A stretch of DNA of 64,000 nucleotides from Pacificimonas aurantium (GCF_020092905.1 NZ_JAGSGB010000002.1:930001-994000), one strand, 5' to 3'; counted from the first letter of the stretch, positions 44,632 through 54,837 are shown. Notes: generated from the letters alone by a model not told the origin. Numbers and translations: made by a program.

Positions 44632-45372
44632 ATGTCACGTCATCTACTTGCCGCCTCCCTGCTGGCGGTCACCCTGTCGGGCTGCGGCGGTCAGCTCAAC
44701 CGTATCGGCGTACCGCCCGAAACGACGGAGATCGAGCCGCTGCCGACGCAGCCGGCACAGCCCTCCATCGCGTCGCAGCAGCTCGCCGACCGGATCACGC
44801 GCCAGACCCGGCAGCCCGCCGAACATAGCGCGTCGCTGTTCCGGACAGGTGCGGGCGCGCTGTTCCGCGACCAGCGTGCGTCAGAGATCGGCGACATCCT
44901 GACCATCCGCATCAATATCCAGGACAGCGCGCAGCTGGGCAATACGACGTCGCGCACCCGCGGCGGCGGCGAGAGCGCAAGCGTCGCGTCTCTCCTGGGG
45001 CTGACGGACCTGCTCCCAGACAGCATCGACCCGACGAACCTTGCCGAGACGAGCTCTTCCTCCACCTTCAACGGCGGCGGCAATACGGTCCGGTCGGAAT
45101 CGATCGACATGACGATGGCAGCCATCGTCACCGACGTGCTGCCGAACGGCGCGCTCGCCATTCGCGGCCGCCAGGAAGTGCGCGTAAACTTCGAGCTTCG
45201 CGAACTGATCGTCACGGGGATCGTCCGGCCGCAGGACATTGGCCGCGACAATTCGATCCTGCACAGTCAGATCGCCGAGGCACGCATCATCTACGGCGGC
45301 CGCGGCCAGCTGACAGACGCCCAGCAGGCGCGCTGGGGCCAGCAGATCTACGACGCGCTTTTCCCCTTCTGA
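44632..45372 (+). CDS. flgH: flagellar L-ring protein FlgH
   Basis: FlgH is the outer-membrane L-ring lipoprotein. The 246-residue protein has a lipobox (LAVTLSGCGG, Cys18), then ASLFRTGAGALFRDQRASEIGD and a C-terminal domain with RELIVTGIVRPQDI. flgI, the usual neighbour, is absent. Confidence 0.95.
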   Translation: MSRHLLAASLLAVTLSGCGGQLNRIGVPPETTEIEPLPTQPAQPSIASQQLADRITRQTRQPAEHSASLFRTGAGALFRDQRASEIGDILTIRINIQDSAQLGNTTSRTRGGGESASVASLLGLTDLLPDSIDPTNLAETSSSSTFNGGGNTVRSESIDMTMAAIVTDVLPNGALAIRGRQEVRVNFELRELIVTGIVRPQDIGRDNSILHSQIAEARIIYGGRGQLTDAQQARWGQQIYDALFPF

Positions 45373-45401
45373 GACGCAACGATCCGAACCACCGTGCTCC
45401 C

Positions 45402-45439
45402 GGGGCGCGGCTTCCCCGGGGGGAGGCTGCGCCCCTTTT
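45402..45439 (+). terminator. terminator of the flgF-flgH operon
   Basis: A long stem (45402-45416 with 45421-45435, with one mismatch and one wobble) is followed by TTTT. Confidence 0.85.
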
Positions 45440-45575
45440 CGTTGGAGGTGGACGCTCACCCTTCGCGCGCCTTACCACCGACGACGCCTCGGTGCCTGGT
45501 GCCGGAGCGCTCGCCGTCCAGGGGCTAGCGCCCGCTCGCTCAGGGGGGCGGGCGGGGAGATGCGGATTCGGCCTG

Positions 45576-45620
45576 CGCAAAAAGGAAAGGCCGGCCGGGC
45601 TACGACGCCCGACCGGCCTT
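45576..45620 (-). terminator. terminator of the methyltransferase gene
   Basis: On the minus strand a 14-base stem (45607-45620 with 45587-45600, one mismatch) around a six-base loop is followed by TTTCCTTTTTGC. It lies 28 bases after the stop at 45648. Confidence 0.85.
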
Positions 45621-45647
45621 GCTGCTTCCAGGGTGAGGACCGGAAAG

Positions 45648-46475
45648 CTATGCCGCCCTTGCGGCCATATCGTCCTGAAAATCGATGACCTGCAGGTAAT
45701 TACGCAGCCGGTTTTCCTCCAGCGTCGCAAGTAGCTGGTTCTGGTGCAGCGGCAGCACGCGCTGCGCCACCGCCTCGGCCCACGGCGCCGCCGTGTCGAA
45801 CAGAATGCCAAGACCGAACACGGCAGGGACATGCGCAAAGACGAGATCGCGCCCTTCGGTTTCGCGCAGGTGAACGATGGCGTCCTCGACCGCCGTCAGC
45901 ACGCCGTTGCGCGGTCCACCATGCTGTCTGGCGAAGGCAAAGCTGCCGCAGCCGCGGAAACCCCGACCCGGAATGAGCGCGTTGGTATCGAGCACGGCGC
46001 CCCCCTCATAGTCGTATTCATGGCGCCACTCGGCCGGTATCTGTTCCGGCGCATAGTACATGTCGCGGCGTGCAGACGGCCAGGACACGTCATGCAGAAA
46101 CGCGAGGAAGGGGCGGTCGTCCCTGCGGCATAGCGCATCGATGCCCTTCAGCTCGTGAAAGACGGTGTAGTAATTGTGATCACCGTCGATGACCCACGCG
46201 TCCGCATCCTTTTGCTCGGGAAGCACATCGAGGCTGAGGCCATTGACATGGGTCACGTGCGGCGAGGTGCCCACCCAAGACAGGAACTGGGCCTTCGGTG
46301 CCGGGTCAATGCTGGTCAGACGTCCGCCCTGCTTGCCCGCAAAGTCGGCAAGGACCTGCGACATGCCGCCGAACTCCGCGCCGATCTCGACGATGTTCCG
46401 GGCGTCGGCAAGCGTCAGGCAGTCGATGATGATGTCCGAAAATTCGGACATGGAGTGAATGAGAAGATTGGCCAT
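45648..46475 (-). CDS. SAM-dependent methyltransferase-like protein near flagellin
   Basis: The 275-residue protein has a class I methyltransferase core: IVEIGAEFGGMSQ (residues 27-39, SAM-binding loop), LTSIDPAPKAQF and AWVIDGDHNYYTVFHEL. It starts with a one-base overlap with the stop of the HAD-type gene, so both are translated together. A role in modifying flagellin or a surface sugar is suggested only by location. Confidence 0.7.
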   Translation of the reverse strand: MANLLIHSMSEFSDIIIDCLTLADARNIVEIGAEFGGMSQVLADFAGKQGGRLTSIDPAPKAQFLSWVGTSPHVTHVNGLSLDVLPEQKDADAWVIDGDHNYYTVFHELKGIDALCRRDDRPFLAFLHDVSWPSARRDMYYAPEQIPAEWRHEYDYEGGAVLDTNALIPGRGFRGCGSFAFARQHGGPRNGVLTAVEDAIVHLRETEGRDLVFAHVPAVFGLGILFDTAAPWAEAVAQRVLPLHQNQLLATLEENRLRNYLQVIDFQDDMAARAA

Positions 46476-48898
46476 CAGGCTACCCTTTCGAGTCTGGCAG
46501 AGCGGTCTGGAGCGACCGAAGGCTCGGCAATCTGGCGCTCCGCAATGGGACGGAAGGTTACCGTAAGCATCATATTGCGATTGCCCTCGGCCGGGGGCGG
46601 CGGGACCATCATGAATGCGGTTTCGGACTGACAGTGCATCAGATGCGGCGCGATTTGCTGCATGCCCTCTAGCGTCGGCATGGCGTCCTGGCTGGGTGCC
46701 GCTGCCTTCAGGAAATCACCGGCACCGATGAACTGAACGCTGTCGACCTGAACCCAGTCGTACAGCTTGCCGAAATGCAGCCCGATCGAGAACTGCCCGG
46801 TACCGACTGGAATCGCCGCGGTATAATAGCCGTCATGGGTGGGCGTCGCGCGCACCAGCTCGTTCCAGACGTTCGTGCCGTCCGCAACAAACACCGGAAG
46901 GTCGATGGCGCCGTCGCAGAAGTCGGCGAAGCGGAGATCGAGGCCGAAGCGGCGCTGCGCGAGAAGCGACAGGCTGAGCGGCAGGCCGTGCCCGCGAAGC
47001 TCCGCCGGCAGATACATGCGGTCGGCATTTTTCAGATAGAACATGCCGCGACGCCTCAGGCCCTCATCGGCCACCGCCGGGTCGAACAATGCGACCATGT
47101 CCTCGGTGCCGAGATTGACGTCATGCTCGAAGTCGCTGAGCACGGCGAGTTCTGCCGGCTGCGGCAGGAACATAAAGCGCCCCAGCGCGGCTGCGGCAGC
47201 GCGGCGGCGATTGTCCGGGCCGTCGCACAGGGGCCGCTGGACCAGCGAGCCGTCGCAAATCTCGGCATAATGCACACAGCCCTGCTGGACGCGGTCGCGC
47301 ACCGCGCTCTGCCTCGACTTGATGCTGCTTCCGCCGCGCACCGGCGTGCCGTCTTCCTCATAGTCGACGACCGATCCGCACGCGACGGTGCACAGCTGTT
47401 CGAGGACGGCGACATTGCCCGCCAGCGCTTCCAGCGTGTCGGCCCCGTAATTGTCGGGCCCAAGGAAACCCTTCTTGTCGCAGCCGCTGAGCGTATGCTC
47501 GCGCAGCAGCAGATAGCGTCCGGTGACGTTCACCTCGAAGCGCTCCGCGAGCAGGCGTTCGACATGGTCCTGAACGGTACCGTGATAGCCAAGGTCGACC
47601 AGCATCAGCGTGTCGCCCGGGGCTGGATTGACGGTCTTGCGGACATAGGCGGTCAGCCTGTCGGCAAACGCCTCCGCGCGGCGAATGATCTTTTGGACGT
47701 TCCGCTGCGCCGTTACTTCGGCGGCAAAGGCGCGCCTCGCCTTGACCGGGTCCGCCGGAAGCTTGTTGAGAACCGCTTTGACTTCACCCGGCTTCAAGAG
47801 AAGCTGCTTTCCAATGGCTTCAAGCGCGGAGCCGAGAATCTCACCTTCGACATATGAGGTGATCGCTGCCCGCGTCGTCAGCGAGGACGCAATGCCCGTG
47901 AACCGGCTGATCTCGAGCGCGGTCGAAGGCTGCGCATCGCCGGGCAGGGCATCGAACACTCGCTGTGGCAGGTGACCGTCGCGCATCATGAACAGAATAT
48001 GCGTGCGCTTCTCGCTGCTTGCACGCGCAGCGCGGGCCTCGGCATCGACCCACTCGGCAAAGCCATGAAGAGCCGGACCGAGAACCGAAAAGCCCAGCTT
48101 CGTGGCCGAATCCTGCATGCCAGGCAGGGCCGCTGCAAGTGCGGCGCGGTGCGGCTGCGCGCTCGCGGCATCGGCACGTCCGGTCGGCTCGATCATGCTG
48201 CCGACGGCCGCCTCGAGGCGAAGCTGGGTCTGTGCGTCCGTATCGAACTGGAGGAGGTGGAGCGCGGGTATTCCGTAGCGCCGGGCCCCCTCGAGGTCCG
48301 CCTTCGAATTGTCGCCGATGTGCAGGATTTCGCCGGGGTTTGCACCGGTAGCGTCAAGAACGTGACGAAACAGCGTTTCGGTCTTGCTGACGCCGAAGAC
48401 CGACGAACAGAAAACATGGTCGATCAGGTCGAGCACTTCGGACCCCGCCGCGGCCTCGATCAGCGCCCGCAGCTGCTCTTCGTTCAGGTAGGTATCGCTG
48501 ACGATGGCAATGTCGAGGCCCTTTGCCTTCGCGGCCTGCATCAGCCTGACGGTCGGAGCGAAAGCATAACAGGCCTCGGCCTCGGCTCGCAGTTCCGCGT
48601 CGAGATGATACTTTCGCAGCTCGTCGCCGGCCTGCGGCATCAGCGCCTGGTAGATTTCTTCGATCGTCGCCTCGTTGCGGCGATCCCGAAGAGTAGCGCG
48701 AACACGCGCCGAGCTTTCCGCCCACATACGCTGCTGACGGGTGACCCCATTCGCGGACAGGTCGCAAAACAGGTCTGCAGGCTTGTGAACGTTGCGCCAG
48801 ATCAGCGTGTCGAAGCAGTCGAGCGACAGCAGGCGGATGTCATCCGCCGCAAGGTCGAGGGCGGAGGGCAATTGGTGAGGATGAATCTGATCGGGCAT
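46475..48898 (-). CDS. large HAD-fold protein near flagellin
   Basis: The 807-residue protein has an N-terminal HAD domain with motif I LDCFDTL (Asp27 and Asp30), AIVSDTYLNEEQL and the metal motif HIGDNSKADLEGA. Residues ~260-500 form a second domain (RDGHLPQRVFDALPG; LMLVDLGYHGTVQDHVERLL), and the C-terminal part beyond ~640 resembles a beta-rich carbohydrate-binding or modification module. The family lies near flagellins in some alphaproteobacteria. The substrate is unknown; flagellin sugar processing is a guess. Confidence 0.65.
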   Translation of the reverse strand: MPDQIHPHQLPSALDLAADDIRLLSLDCFDTLIWRNVHKPADLFCDLSANGVTRQQRMWAESSARVRATLRDRRNEATIEEIYQALMPQAGDELRKYHLDAELRAEAEACYAFAPTVRLMQAAKAKGLDIAIVSDTYLNEEQLRALIEAAAGSEVLDLIDHVFCSSVFGVSKTETLFRHVLDATGANPGEILHIGDNSKADLEGARRYGIPALHLLQFDTDAQTQLRLEAAVGSMIEPTGRADAASAQPHRAALAAALPGMQDSATKLGFSVLGPALHGFAEWVDAEARAARASSEKRTHILFMMRDGHLPQRVFDALPGDAQPSTALEISRFTGIASSLTTRAAITSYVEGEILGSALEAIGKQLLLKPGEVKAVLNKLPADPVKARRAFAAEVTAQRNVQKIIRRAEAFADRLTAYVRKTVNPAPGDTLMLVDLGYHGTVQDHVERLLAERFEVNVTGRYLLLREHTLSGCDKKGFLGPDNYGADTLEALAGNVAVLEQLCTVACGSVVDYEEDGTPVRGGSSIKSRQSAVRDRVQQGCVHYAEICDGSLVQRPLCDGPDNRRRAAAAALGRFMFLPQPAELAVLSDFEHDVNLGTEDMVALFDPAVADEGLRRRGMFYLKNADRMYLPAELRGHGLPLSLSLLAQRRFGLDLRFADFCDGAIDLPVFVADGTNVWNELVRATPTHDGYYTAAIPVGTGQFSIGLHFGKLYDWVQVDSVQFIGAGDFLKAAAPSQDAMPTLEGMQQIAPHLMHCQSETAFMMVPPPPAEGNRNMMLTVTFRPIAERQIAEPSVAPDRSARLERVA

Positions 48899-48987
48899 GA
48901 GCTGCCTTTGGTCTCCGGTCTTGGCGGACTGGGGCCGCGGTCTTCCCTCTCATAGGAAAGCGGCTTCAGCAGCGGCTGGCCGGACCC

Positions 48988-49000
48988 GGAAAAAACTTCC
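48988..49000. promoter_or_regulatory. GGAA-N5-TTCC box 1 upstream of flagellin
   Basis: This 13-base dyad is centred 32 bases (three helical turns) from the second box at 49020-49032. Confidence 0.35.
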
Positions 49001-49019
49001 TCCCACTCGGCAGGAGGGC

Positions 49020-49032
49020 GGAAAATTTTTCC
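49020..49032. promoter_or_regulatory. GGAAA-N3-TTTCC box 2 upstream of flagellin
   Basis: The layout is the same as the flbT box. It is followed at once by CCCTAATGCC, itself similar to a CCTA element. The remaining 48899-49189 region holds no gene. Confidence 0.4.
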
Positions 49033-49091
49033 CTAATGCCCGGAAATGCAAAAAAAGTTCACGCAAAGCCCCACCGCGCCCCCACCCCCTT

Positions 49092-49101
49092 CCCATGATG
49101 G
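49092..49101 (+). promoter_or_regulatory. candidate -10 element CCCATGATGG upstream of flagellin
   Basis: It would give a flagellin leader of roughly 80 bases, a suitable target for FlbT. The string at 49031-49040 is an alternative that would give a leader of about 140 bases. Confidence 0.3.
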
Positions 49102-49189
49102 TCGAGCGATCGGAATTCCGCCGGTCGTCGAGGCCAGCGATCTCTGGCCGGGCCGCAGAATCGGCCGCTGATCCAAGAAGGATGTCATT

Positions 49190-50038
49190 ATGCTTTCCGT
49201 GAATACCAATGTCGGCGCCATGGCGGCGCTCCAGGCCCTGAAGGCAACCAATCAGGGTCTTTCCACGACGCAGTCCCGTATCAACACGGGTCTGTCCGTC
49301 AGCTCGACGAAGGACGATTCCGCGTCCTTCACCATCGCCCAGACGCTTCGCGGCGACCTGGGTGGCCTTCAGTCCGTCAGCTCGTCGCTGAGCCGCGCCA
49401 AGAGCGTGACCGACGTGGCGGTTGCGGGTGCCGAGCAGATCTCGGACGTGGTCAACCAGATGAAGTCGCTGGCCTACCAGTCGGCCGACGCTGGCATCGA
49501 CCAGGCGAGCCGTGATGCCATCAACGAGGACTTCAAGGCCCTCCGCGATCAGATCACGACCATCGTCGACTCTTCCGAGTTCAACGGCACGAACCTGCTG
49601 AAGGCTTCGGGCGGCTCTGTGACGGCTCTGCAGTCGCTGCAGGACGGCACTGCCGGCGGTACCTGGGATCCGGATTCGCTCACCGTTGCGAACCAGGGTC
49701 TGGACCTCGGCGGCACCGTTGTGACGGTCGGCGCTACGGACGAGATCGCCACGCAGGCGACCGCCCAGGCGATGATCGACACGCTGGAGACCACGCAGAC
49801 CAACCTCAACGACTCGCTCAGCACGCTGGGTTCGGCTTCGCGTCAGATCGACGCCCAGTCCGAGTTCACCAGCAAGCTGTCCGACGTGATCGAGGCGGGT
49901 ATCGGTAACCTCGTGGACGCCGATCTTGCGAAGGAATCGGCCAAGCTTCAGGCGCTTCAGACGAAGCAGCAGCTCGGTGTTCAGGCTCTGTCGATCGCCA
50001 ACCAGGCGCCGCAGACGGTTCTGTCGCTGTTCCGTTAA
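49190..50038 (+). CDS. flagellin
   Basis: The 282-residue protein has the flagellin N-terminus (SVNTNVGAMAALQALKATNQ, then RINTGLSVSSTKDDSA) and C-terminal helix (KLQALQTKQQLGVQALSIAN, then APQTVLSLFR). The central variable region is short, typical of alphaproteobacterial flagellins. It is the only flagellin gene in the window. It is probably controlled by FlaF and FlbT. Confidence 0.97.
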   Translation: MLSVNTNVGAMAALQALKATNQGLSTTQSRINTGLSVSSTKDDSASFTIAQTLRGDLGGLQSVSSSLSRAKSVTDVAVAGAEQISDVVNQMKSLAYQSADAGIDQASRDAINEDFKALRDQITTIVDSSEFNGTNLLKASGGSVTALQSLQDGTAGGTWDPDSLTVANQGLDLGGTVVTVGATDEIATQATAQAMIDTLETTQTNLNDSLSTLGSASRQIDAQSEFTSKLSDVIEAGIGNLVDADLAKESAKLQALQTKQQLGVQALSIANQAPQTVLSLFR

Positions 50039-50086
50039 GCTTTGGTCGGGGGCCGCGTATCTGGTCCCCTTCCAAGCCTCTCTGTT

Positions 50087-50125
50087 GGGCCGGAACGTTC
50101 CCAAAGCGTTCCGGCCCCCCTTTTC
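50087..50125 (+). terminator. flagellin terminator
   Basis: An 11-bp perfect stem (50087-50097 with 50107-50117) with a nine-base loop is followed by CCCTTTTCC. Confidence 0.88.
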
Positions 50126-50169
50126 CGAAGTCGCCCGGGGCCGTTCGCAGCTAAGGAAATGCACGCGAG

Positions 50170-50586
50170 ATGCAGGTGAGACGCCGCCAACTTACGGATT
50201 CGCTGGGGTCGAAATTCCGTACCAGGATCTACGGCGGTGCCGGAGACCTGCAAATCGAATTGGAAGACGTCGCCACCTCGACGTCCATGTTCTTCGACCT
50301 CTACAATGCGGAGCTTCTCGCCGGCTTCATCATGGCCACTAGGCTGACCAGTCCACGGTCCGTCCCCGAAGAGCATACGGTCGGCGCCTATGCCGCCGTT
50401 TACCAGTCCGTCAGGGAGCCTGTTCCTGCCATCCGTATCACCCAGGAAAGCGGCCTTATCCTGGAGATACGCAGCACGTTCTGGGATCAGCTGTTCGCCG
50501 AACTAAATCTCGTCTGCGCGCATGTCCGCGCCCGCAGCTACGACAGTCTCGATCAGTATTCCGGACGGGAACTGGCCGCACATTGA
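50170..50586 (+). CDS. hypothetical protein downstream of flagellin
   Basis: I do not recognise this 138-residue protein. It appears soluble and mixed alpha/beta (KFRTRIYGGAGDLQIELED; RITQESGLILEIRSTFW). Its position suggests a link to filament genes but nothing in the sequence proves it. Confidence 0.6.
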   Translation: MQVRRRQLTDSLGSKFRTRIYGGAGDLQIELEDVATSTSMFFDLYNAELLAGFIMATRLTSPRSVPEEHTVGAYAAVYQSVREPVPAIRITQESGLILEIRSTFWDQLFAELNLVCAHVRARSYDSLDQYSGRELAAH

Positions 50587-50708
50587 TGATGGCACCAGCC
50601 AGGTAACCCGGTGTCGCTAAGTAGTTTCCACTGAGGGGTTCCCCTCTCTTTCTTACCGCGTCTCCATGCGCTTCAACGGAGACGTACCGCCGACCAGTCG
50701 GAGCCAGT

Positions 50709-50987
50709 ATGACCGCGTCAGTCCAATTCAGCCTCAACATGACCGTGACCGACCCGGCTGCGCTGTGGAATCAGGCTGCCCGCGCCATATTATGTGCTGA
50801 GGACTGTCACATCGCCGACATCGAAGAGCTGATCGGCGCCGAAGACGATCCGGACATCGAGGCCTGCCTGGAGCAGCTGGGCGCGTCCATCCGCTTTGCC
50901 GGCTGCGAACCGAACGATCAGAGCTTTTCCATTTTCGACGAGTTTGCGGACCGGGTTCCGCGGCTGGCCGTCTCGGGCGGCTTGTAG
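50709..50987 (+). CDS. hypothetical small acidic protein
   Basis: The 92-residue protein is acidic and contains IEELIGAEDDPDIEACLEQL. I see no known family, signal peptide or membrane helix. The gap before it (50587-50708) has a weak hairpin with TCTTTCTT (50633-50654) that may end the preceding gene. Confidence 0.55.
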   Translation: MTASVQFSLNMTVTDPAALWNQAARAILCAEDCHIADIEELIGAEDDPDIEACLEQLGASIRFAGCEPNDQSFSIFDEFADRVPRLAVSGGL

Positions 50988-51151
50988 CCCAGCCCCATAC
51001 GCCGCACGGGCAAGACAGGGTTAGACCCCGGCAATAAATCGTTGCCTGGTGAAAGTCAGGCATCCCTTGGCGGGGGCGCTCCGTTTGAATAGGCGGGACG
51101 GACTTGCCCGGAAATAGTCGGGCTGAATTTCAGTCCAGTTCCGGAGTTGCC

Positions 51152-52075
51152 GTGACCCTCCCGTCCGCAGGATCAGACAAGCTCACCCATCTCGAGCGCC
51201 TGGAAGCCGAAAGCATACATATCATGCGGGAAGTCGCCGCCGAGGCGGACAAGCCCGTGATGCTCTATTCGGTGGGCAAGGATTCGGCGGTGATGCTGCA
51301 CCTTGCCAAAAAGGCTTTCTACCCGTCCCCGCCGCCCTTTCCGCTGATGCATGTTGATACGACCTGGAAATTCCAGGCCATGTACGAACTGCGTGAAAAG
51401 GCCGCCGAGGACGCCGGCATGGACCTGATCGTCCACCAGAACCCCGAGGCCAAGGAACGCGGCATCAACCCGTTCGATCATGGCGCGCTTCACACCGATA
51501 TGTGGAAAACGGAGGGGCTGAAGCAGGCGATCGACAAATATGGCTTCGACGTCGCCTTCGGCGGCGCTCGGCGCGATGAGGAAAAAAGCCGGGCGAAGGA
51601 GCGCATCTTCTCGTTTCGCACGGCAACCCACCGCTGGGACCCGAAGGCGCAGCGGCCCGAACTCTGGAACCTGTACAATACGCGCAAGGCACGCGGCGAA
51701 ACCATCCGTGCGTTCCCGCTGTCGAACTGGACCGAGCTCGACATCTGGCAATATATCCATCTCGAAAATATCGAGATCGTGCCGCTCTATTTTGCCGAGA
51801 AGCGCCCTGTCGTGGAGCGCGACGGCTTGCTGATCATGGTCGACGACGATCGCTTTCCCCTCAAGGAAGGCGAAGAGCCGCAGATGCGGTCGGTCCGGTT
51901 CCGGACCCTCGGCTGCTATCCGCTGACCGGCGCCGTGGAGAGCGAGGCCTCGACGCTGACCGAAGTCATTCAGGAAATGCTGCTTACCACGACCAGCGAA
52001 CGCCAGGGCCGCGCCATCGACAAGGAAGCGGGCGATGCCAGCATGGAGAAGAAGAAGCAGGAGGGCTATTTCTGA
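51152..52075 (+). CDS. cysD: sulfate adenylyltransferase subunit 2
   Basis: CysD forms APS from ATP and sulfate with CysN. The 307-residue protein has the PP-loop [10 protein letters not shown] (residues 40-49), [12 protein letters not shown] and the C-terminal family end KKKQEGYF. I chose GTG 51152 with GGAG six bases upstream, which gives the usual length; the longer TTG 51104 start is unsupported. It overlaps cysN by one base. Confidence 0.95.
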   Translation: MTLPSAGSDKLTHLERLEAESIHIMREVAAEADKPVMLYSVGKDSAVMLHLAKKAFYPSPPPFPLMHVDTTWKFQAMYELREKAAEDAGMDLIVHQNPEAKERGINPFDHGALHTDMWKTEGLKQAIDKYGFDVAFGGARRDEEKSRAKERIFSFRTATHRWDPKAQRPELWNLYNTRKARGETIRAFPLSNWTELDIWQYIHLENIEIVPLYFAEKRPVVERDGLLIMVDDDRFPLKEGEEPQMRSVRFRTLGCYPLTGAVESEASTLTEVIQEMLLTTTSERQGRAIDKEAGDASMEKKKQEGYF

Positions 52076-54006
52076 TGGCCGCGCGTTCCGAAGACCCGGT
52101 GTACAAGACCGACGCCCTGATTGCCGAGGACATCGACGCCTATCTGGAGCAGCACCAGCACAAGTCTATGCTGCGCTTCATCACCTGCGGATCGGTCGAT
52201 GACGGCAAGTCGACGCTGATCGGTCGGCTTCTCTACGATTCGAAGATGATCTTCGAGGACCAGCTCGCGGCGCTGGAGGCGGATTCGAAGCGCGTCGGCA
52301 CGCAGGGGCAGAATATCGACTTCGCCCTGCTGGTCGACGGCCTCGCTGCCGAACGCGAACAGGGCATTACGATCGACGTTGCCTACCGCTTCTTCTCGAC
52401 CGAGAAACGCAAATTCATCGTCGCCGACACGCCGGGCCACGAACAATATACGCGCAACATGGTGACCGGGGCCTCCACGGCCGATCTTGCCGTGATCCTG
52501 ATCGACGCGCGCAAGGGCGTGCTCGTACAGACCCGGCGGCACAGCTATCTGGCGCACCTGATCGGCATCAGGAACATCGTCCTGGCCGTGAACAAGATGG
52601 ACCTGGTCGACTATAGCCGCGAGCGGTTCGACGAGATCGTCGCCGACTACCGCGCCTTTGCCGAGAGCATCGGCATCGAAGGCTTCGTGCCGATCCCCAT
52701 TTCCGGTCTCGCCGGCGACAATATCGCCACCAAGAGCCAGACCACGCCCTGGTATGAGGGGCCGACGCTGATCGATCACCTGGAGACGGTCGAGGTCGAC
52801 CTGGCGGACACGCGCGAAAAGCCGTTCCGCATGGCCGTCCAATGGGTGAACCGGCCCAATCTCGACTTTCGCGGGTTCTCCGGCCAGATCGCCGCCGGTA
52901 CCGTGCGGCCGGGCGATCAGGTACGAGTTCTCCCGTCGGGCAAGGTTTCGCGCATAGAGCGGATCGTCACCTTCTCCGGCGATCTCGACAAGGCTGTGGC
53001 GGGCCAGTCCGTGACCCTGACCTTTTCCGACGAGATCGACTGTTCGCGCGGCGACGTCATTGCCGCCGCCGAAGATCCGCCCCAGGCCGCCGACCAGTTC
53101 GAGGCGACACTGGTGTGGATGGCCGAGGAGGCCCTCGTTCCTGGCCGCAGCTATTGGCTGAAGCTGGGCACCCGGACGGTGTCCGCTACGGTCCAGCCGC
53201 CGAAATATCAGGTCAATGTGAACAGCATGGACCGGCTGGCGGCGAAGACGCTGGACCTGAACGCCATCGGCGTTGCCGAAATCCATACCGACCGGGACAT
53301 GGTCTTCGAACCCTATAAGGCGGACGGCGAGGCAGCCCCCAATACCGCGCTAGGCGGCTTCATCCTGATCGACAAGATGTCGAACGGAACGGTCGCCGCC
53401 GGCATGCTGAATTTCGCCCTGCGCCGGTCGCAGAACGTTCATCGCCAGGCGCTTGCGATCGACAAGCCGACGCGCTCCGCTCTCAAGAACCAGACGCCCA
53501 AGGTGCTGTGGTTCACCGGACTGTCCGGTGCAGGCAAGTCGACCGTGGCGAACCTGGTCGAACAGCGGCTGGTGCGGATGAACCGTCACACCTTCCTGCT
53601 CGACGGTGACAATATCCGTCACGGCCTCAACAAGGATCTGGGTTTCGAAGAATCCGACCGGATCGAGAATATCCGCCGGGTTGGCGAAGTCGCCAAGCTG
53701 ATGGCGGACGCCGGGCTGATCGTCCTGACCGCGTTCATCTCTCCCTTCCGGGCGGAGCGCGATATGGTCCGCGCGATGCTGGACGAGGGCGAGTTCGTCG
53801 AGGTCTTCGTGGACACGCCGCTGGAGGTCGCCGAAGAGCGCGACGTAAAGGGGCTCTACAAGAAGGCTCGCGAGGGCAAGCTGAAGAACTTCACCGGGAT
53901 CGACAGTCCCTATGAACCGCCCGAGGACCCGGACATCCGCATCGACACGACCGAACTAAGTCCCGAGGAAGCCGCCGACATGATCGTGGCGAAGCTGATC
54001 CCATGA
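52075..54006 (+). CDS. cysN: bifunctional sulfate adenylyltransferase subunit 1 / APS kinase
   Basis: The 643-residue protein fuses CysN and CysC. The CysN GTPase has GSVDDGKST (39-47), [11 protein letters not shown] and NKMDLV. The CysC kinase starts near residue 470, with Walker [10 protein letters not shown] (~481-489) and [16 protein letters not shown]. It makes APS and then PAPS. The fusion is common in proteobacteria. It overlaps cysQ by four bases. Confidence 0.96.
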   Translation: MAARSEDPVYKTDALIAEDIDAYLEQHQHKSMLRFITCGSVDDGKSTLIGRLLYDSKMIFEDQLAALEADSKRVGTQGQNIDFALLVDGLAAEREQGITIDVAYRFFSTEKRKFIVADTPGHEQYTRNMVTGASTADLAVILIDARKGVLVQTRRHSYLAHLIGIRNIVLAVNKMDLVDYSRERFDEIVADYRAFAESIGIEGFVPIPISGLAGDNIATKSQTTPWYEGPTLIDHLETVEVDLADTREKPFRMAVQWVNRPNLDFRGFSGQIAAGTVRPGDQVRVLPSGKVSRIERIVTFSGDLDKAVAGQSVTLTFSDEIDCSRGDVIAAAEDPPQAADQFEATLVWMAEEALVPGRSYWLKLGTRTVSATVQPPKYQVNVNSMDRLAAKTLDLNAIGVAEIHTDRDMVFEPYKADGEAAPNTALGGFILIDKMSNGTVAAGMLNFALRRSQNVHRQALAIDKPTRSALKNQTPKVLWFTGLSGAGKSTVANLVEQRLVRMNRHTFLLDGDNIRHGLNKDLGFEESDRIENIRRVGEVAKLMADAGLIVLTAFISPFRAERDMVRAMLDEGEFVEVFVDTPLEVAEERDVKGLYKKAREGKLKNFTGIDSPYEPPEDPDIRIDTTELSPEEAADMIVAKLIP

Positions 54007-54770
54007 GCGAGGAGCACATCGTACGCTCCGATGCCGAACTGGCGGCGCGCGTCGCCGCTGCCGCCGGCCGTATCCTGCTGGAGGTCCGGGAAAGCACGCT
54101 GCTGAGCGGCAAGGGGCTGGGCGACGCGGGCGACAAGACCGCCAACCAGTTCATCATCAAGGCGCTCGCGCAGCAGCGACCGGACGACGGCATCCTGTCG
54201 GAGGAAAGCAAGGACACGCCGGAACGGCTGGACAAATCGCGCGTGTGGATCGTCGACCCGGTCGACGGGACGCGCGAATATGGCGAGCGGCGCAACGACT
54301 GGGCCGTCCACATCGCCCTGACGATCGATGGCCGTCCGGAGATCGGCGCCGTTGCGCTGCCGGGGCTCGACCTCGTTCTGAGGACGGACCAGACCGGAAC
54401 ACTCCCCCCTGCGGGAGACCCCTTGCGCATGGTCGTCAGCCGGACGCGTCCGGCGAAAGAGGCGGTGGAAGTGGCAAAGCGCCTTGGCGCCGACCTCGTA
54501 CCGATGGGTTCCGCGGGCGCAAAGGCAATGGCCGTCGTGCGCGGCGAGGCGGATGCCTATCTTCATACCGGCGGCCAGTATGAATGGGACAGCGCAGCCC
54601 CGGTTGCCGTCGCCAGTGCCTATGGACTGCACTGCTCGCGTGTCGACGGTTCGCCCTGCCTCTACAACAATCCCGACATGGCGATGCCAGACCTTCTGAT
54701 CTGCCGGCCCGAACTTGCCGAGCGGATCCTTGCGGAAGTTGCCGATATCGGGAAGCTCGACGCAGAATAG
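54003..54770 (+). CDS. cysQ: 3'(2'),5'-bisphosphate nucleotidase
   Basis: CysQ removes the 3'-phosphate of PAP made during sulfate assimilation. The 255-residue protein has the inositol-phosphatase-family motifs [18 protein letters not shown] and [13 protein letters not shown]. It completes the cysD-cysNC-cysQ operon. Confidence 0.92.
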   Translation: MSEEHIVRSDAELAARVAAAAGRILLEVRESTLLSGKGLGDAGDKTANQFIIKALAQQRPDDGILSEESKDTPERLDKSRVWIVDPVDGTREYGERRNDWAVHIALTIDGRPEIGAVALPGLDLVLRTDQTGTLPPAGDPLRMVVSRTRPAKEAVEVAKRLGADLVPMGSAGAKAMAVVRGEADAYLHTGGQYEWDSAAPVAVASAYGLHCSRVDGSPCLYNNPDMAMPDLLICRPELAERILAEVADIGKLDAE

Positions 54771-54837
54771 CGCCGCACCGGGTTGGCGCGGCCAGCCGAG
54801 GAATTAAAGGACAAGGCACTGGAAGCGTGCCGGACAG

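Noticed and set aside
50988-51151. Possible riboswitch or leader RNA before cysD
   Set aside because: I found no stable conserved-looking stem set or known sulfur-related RNA motif when the bases were paired by eye.
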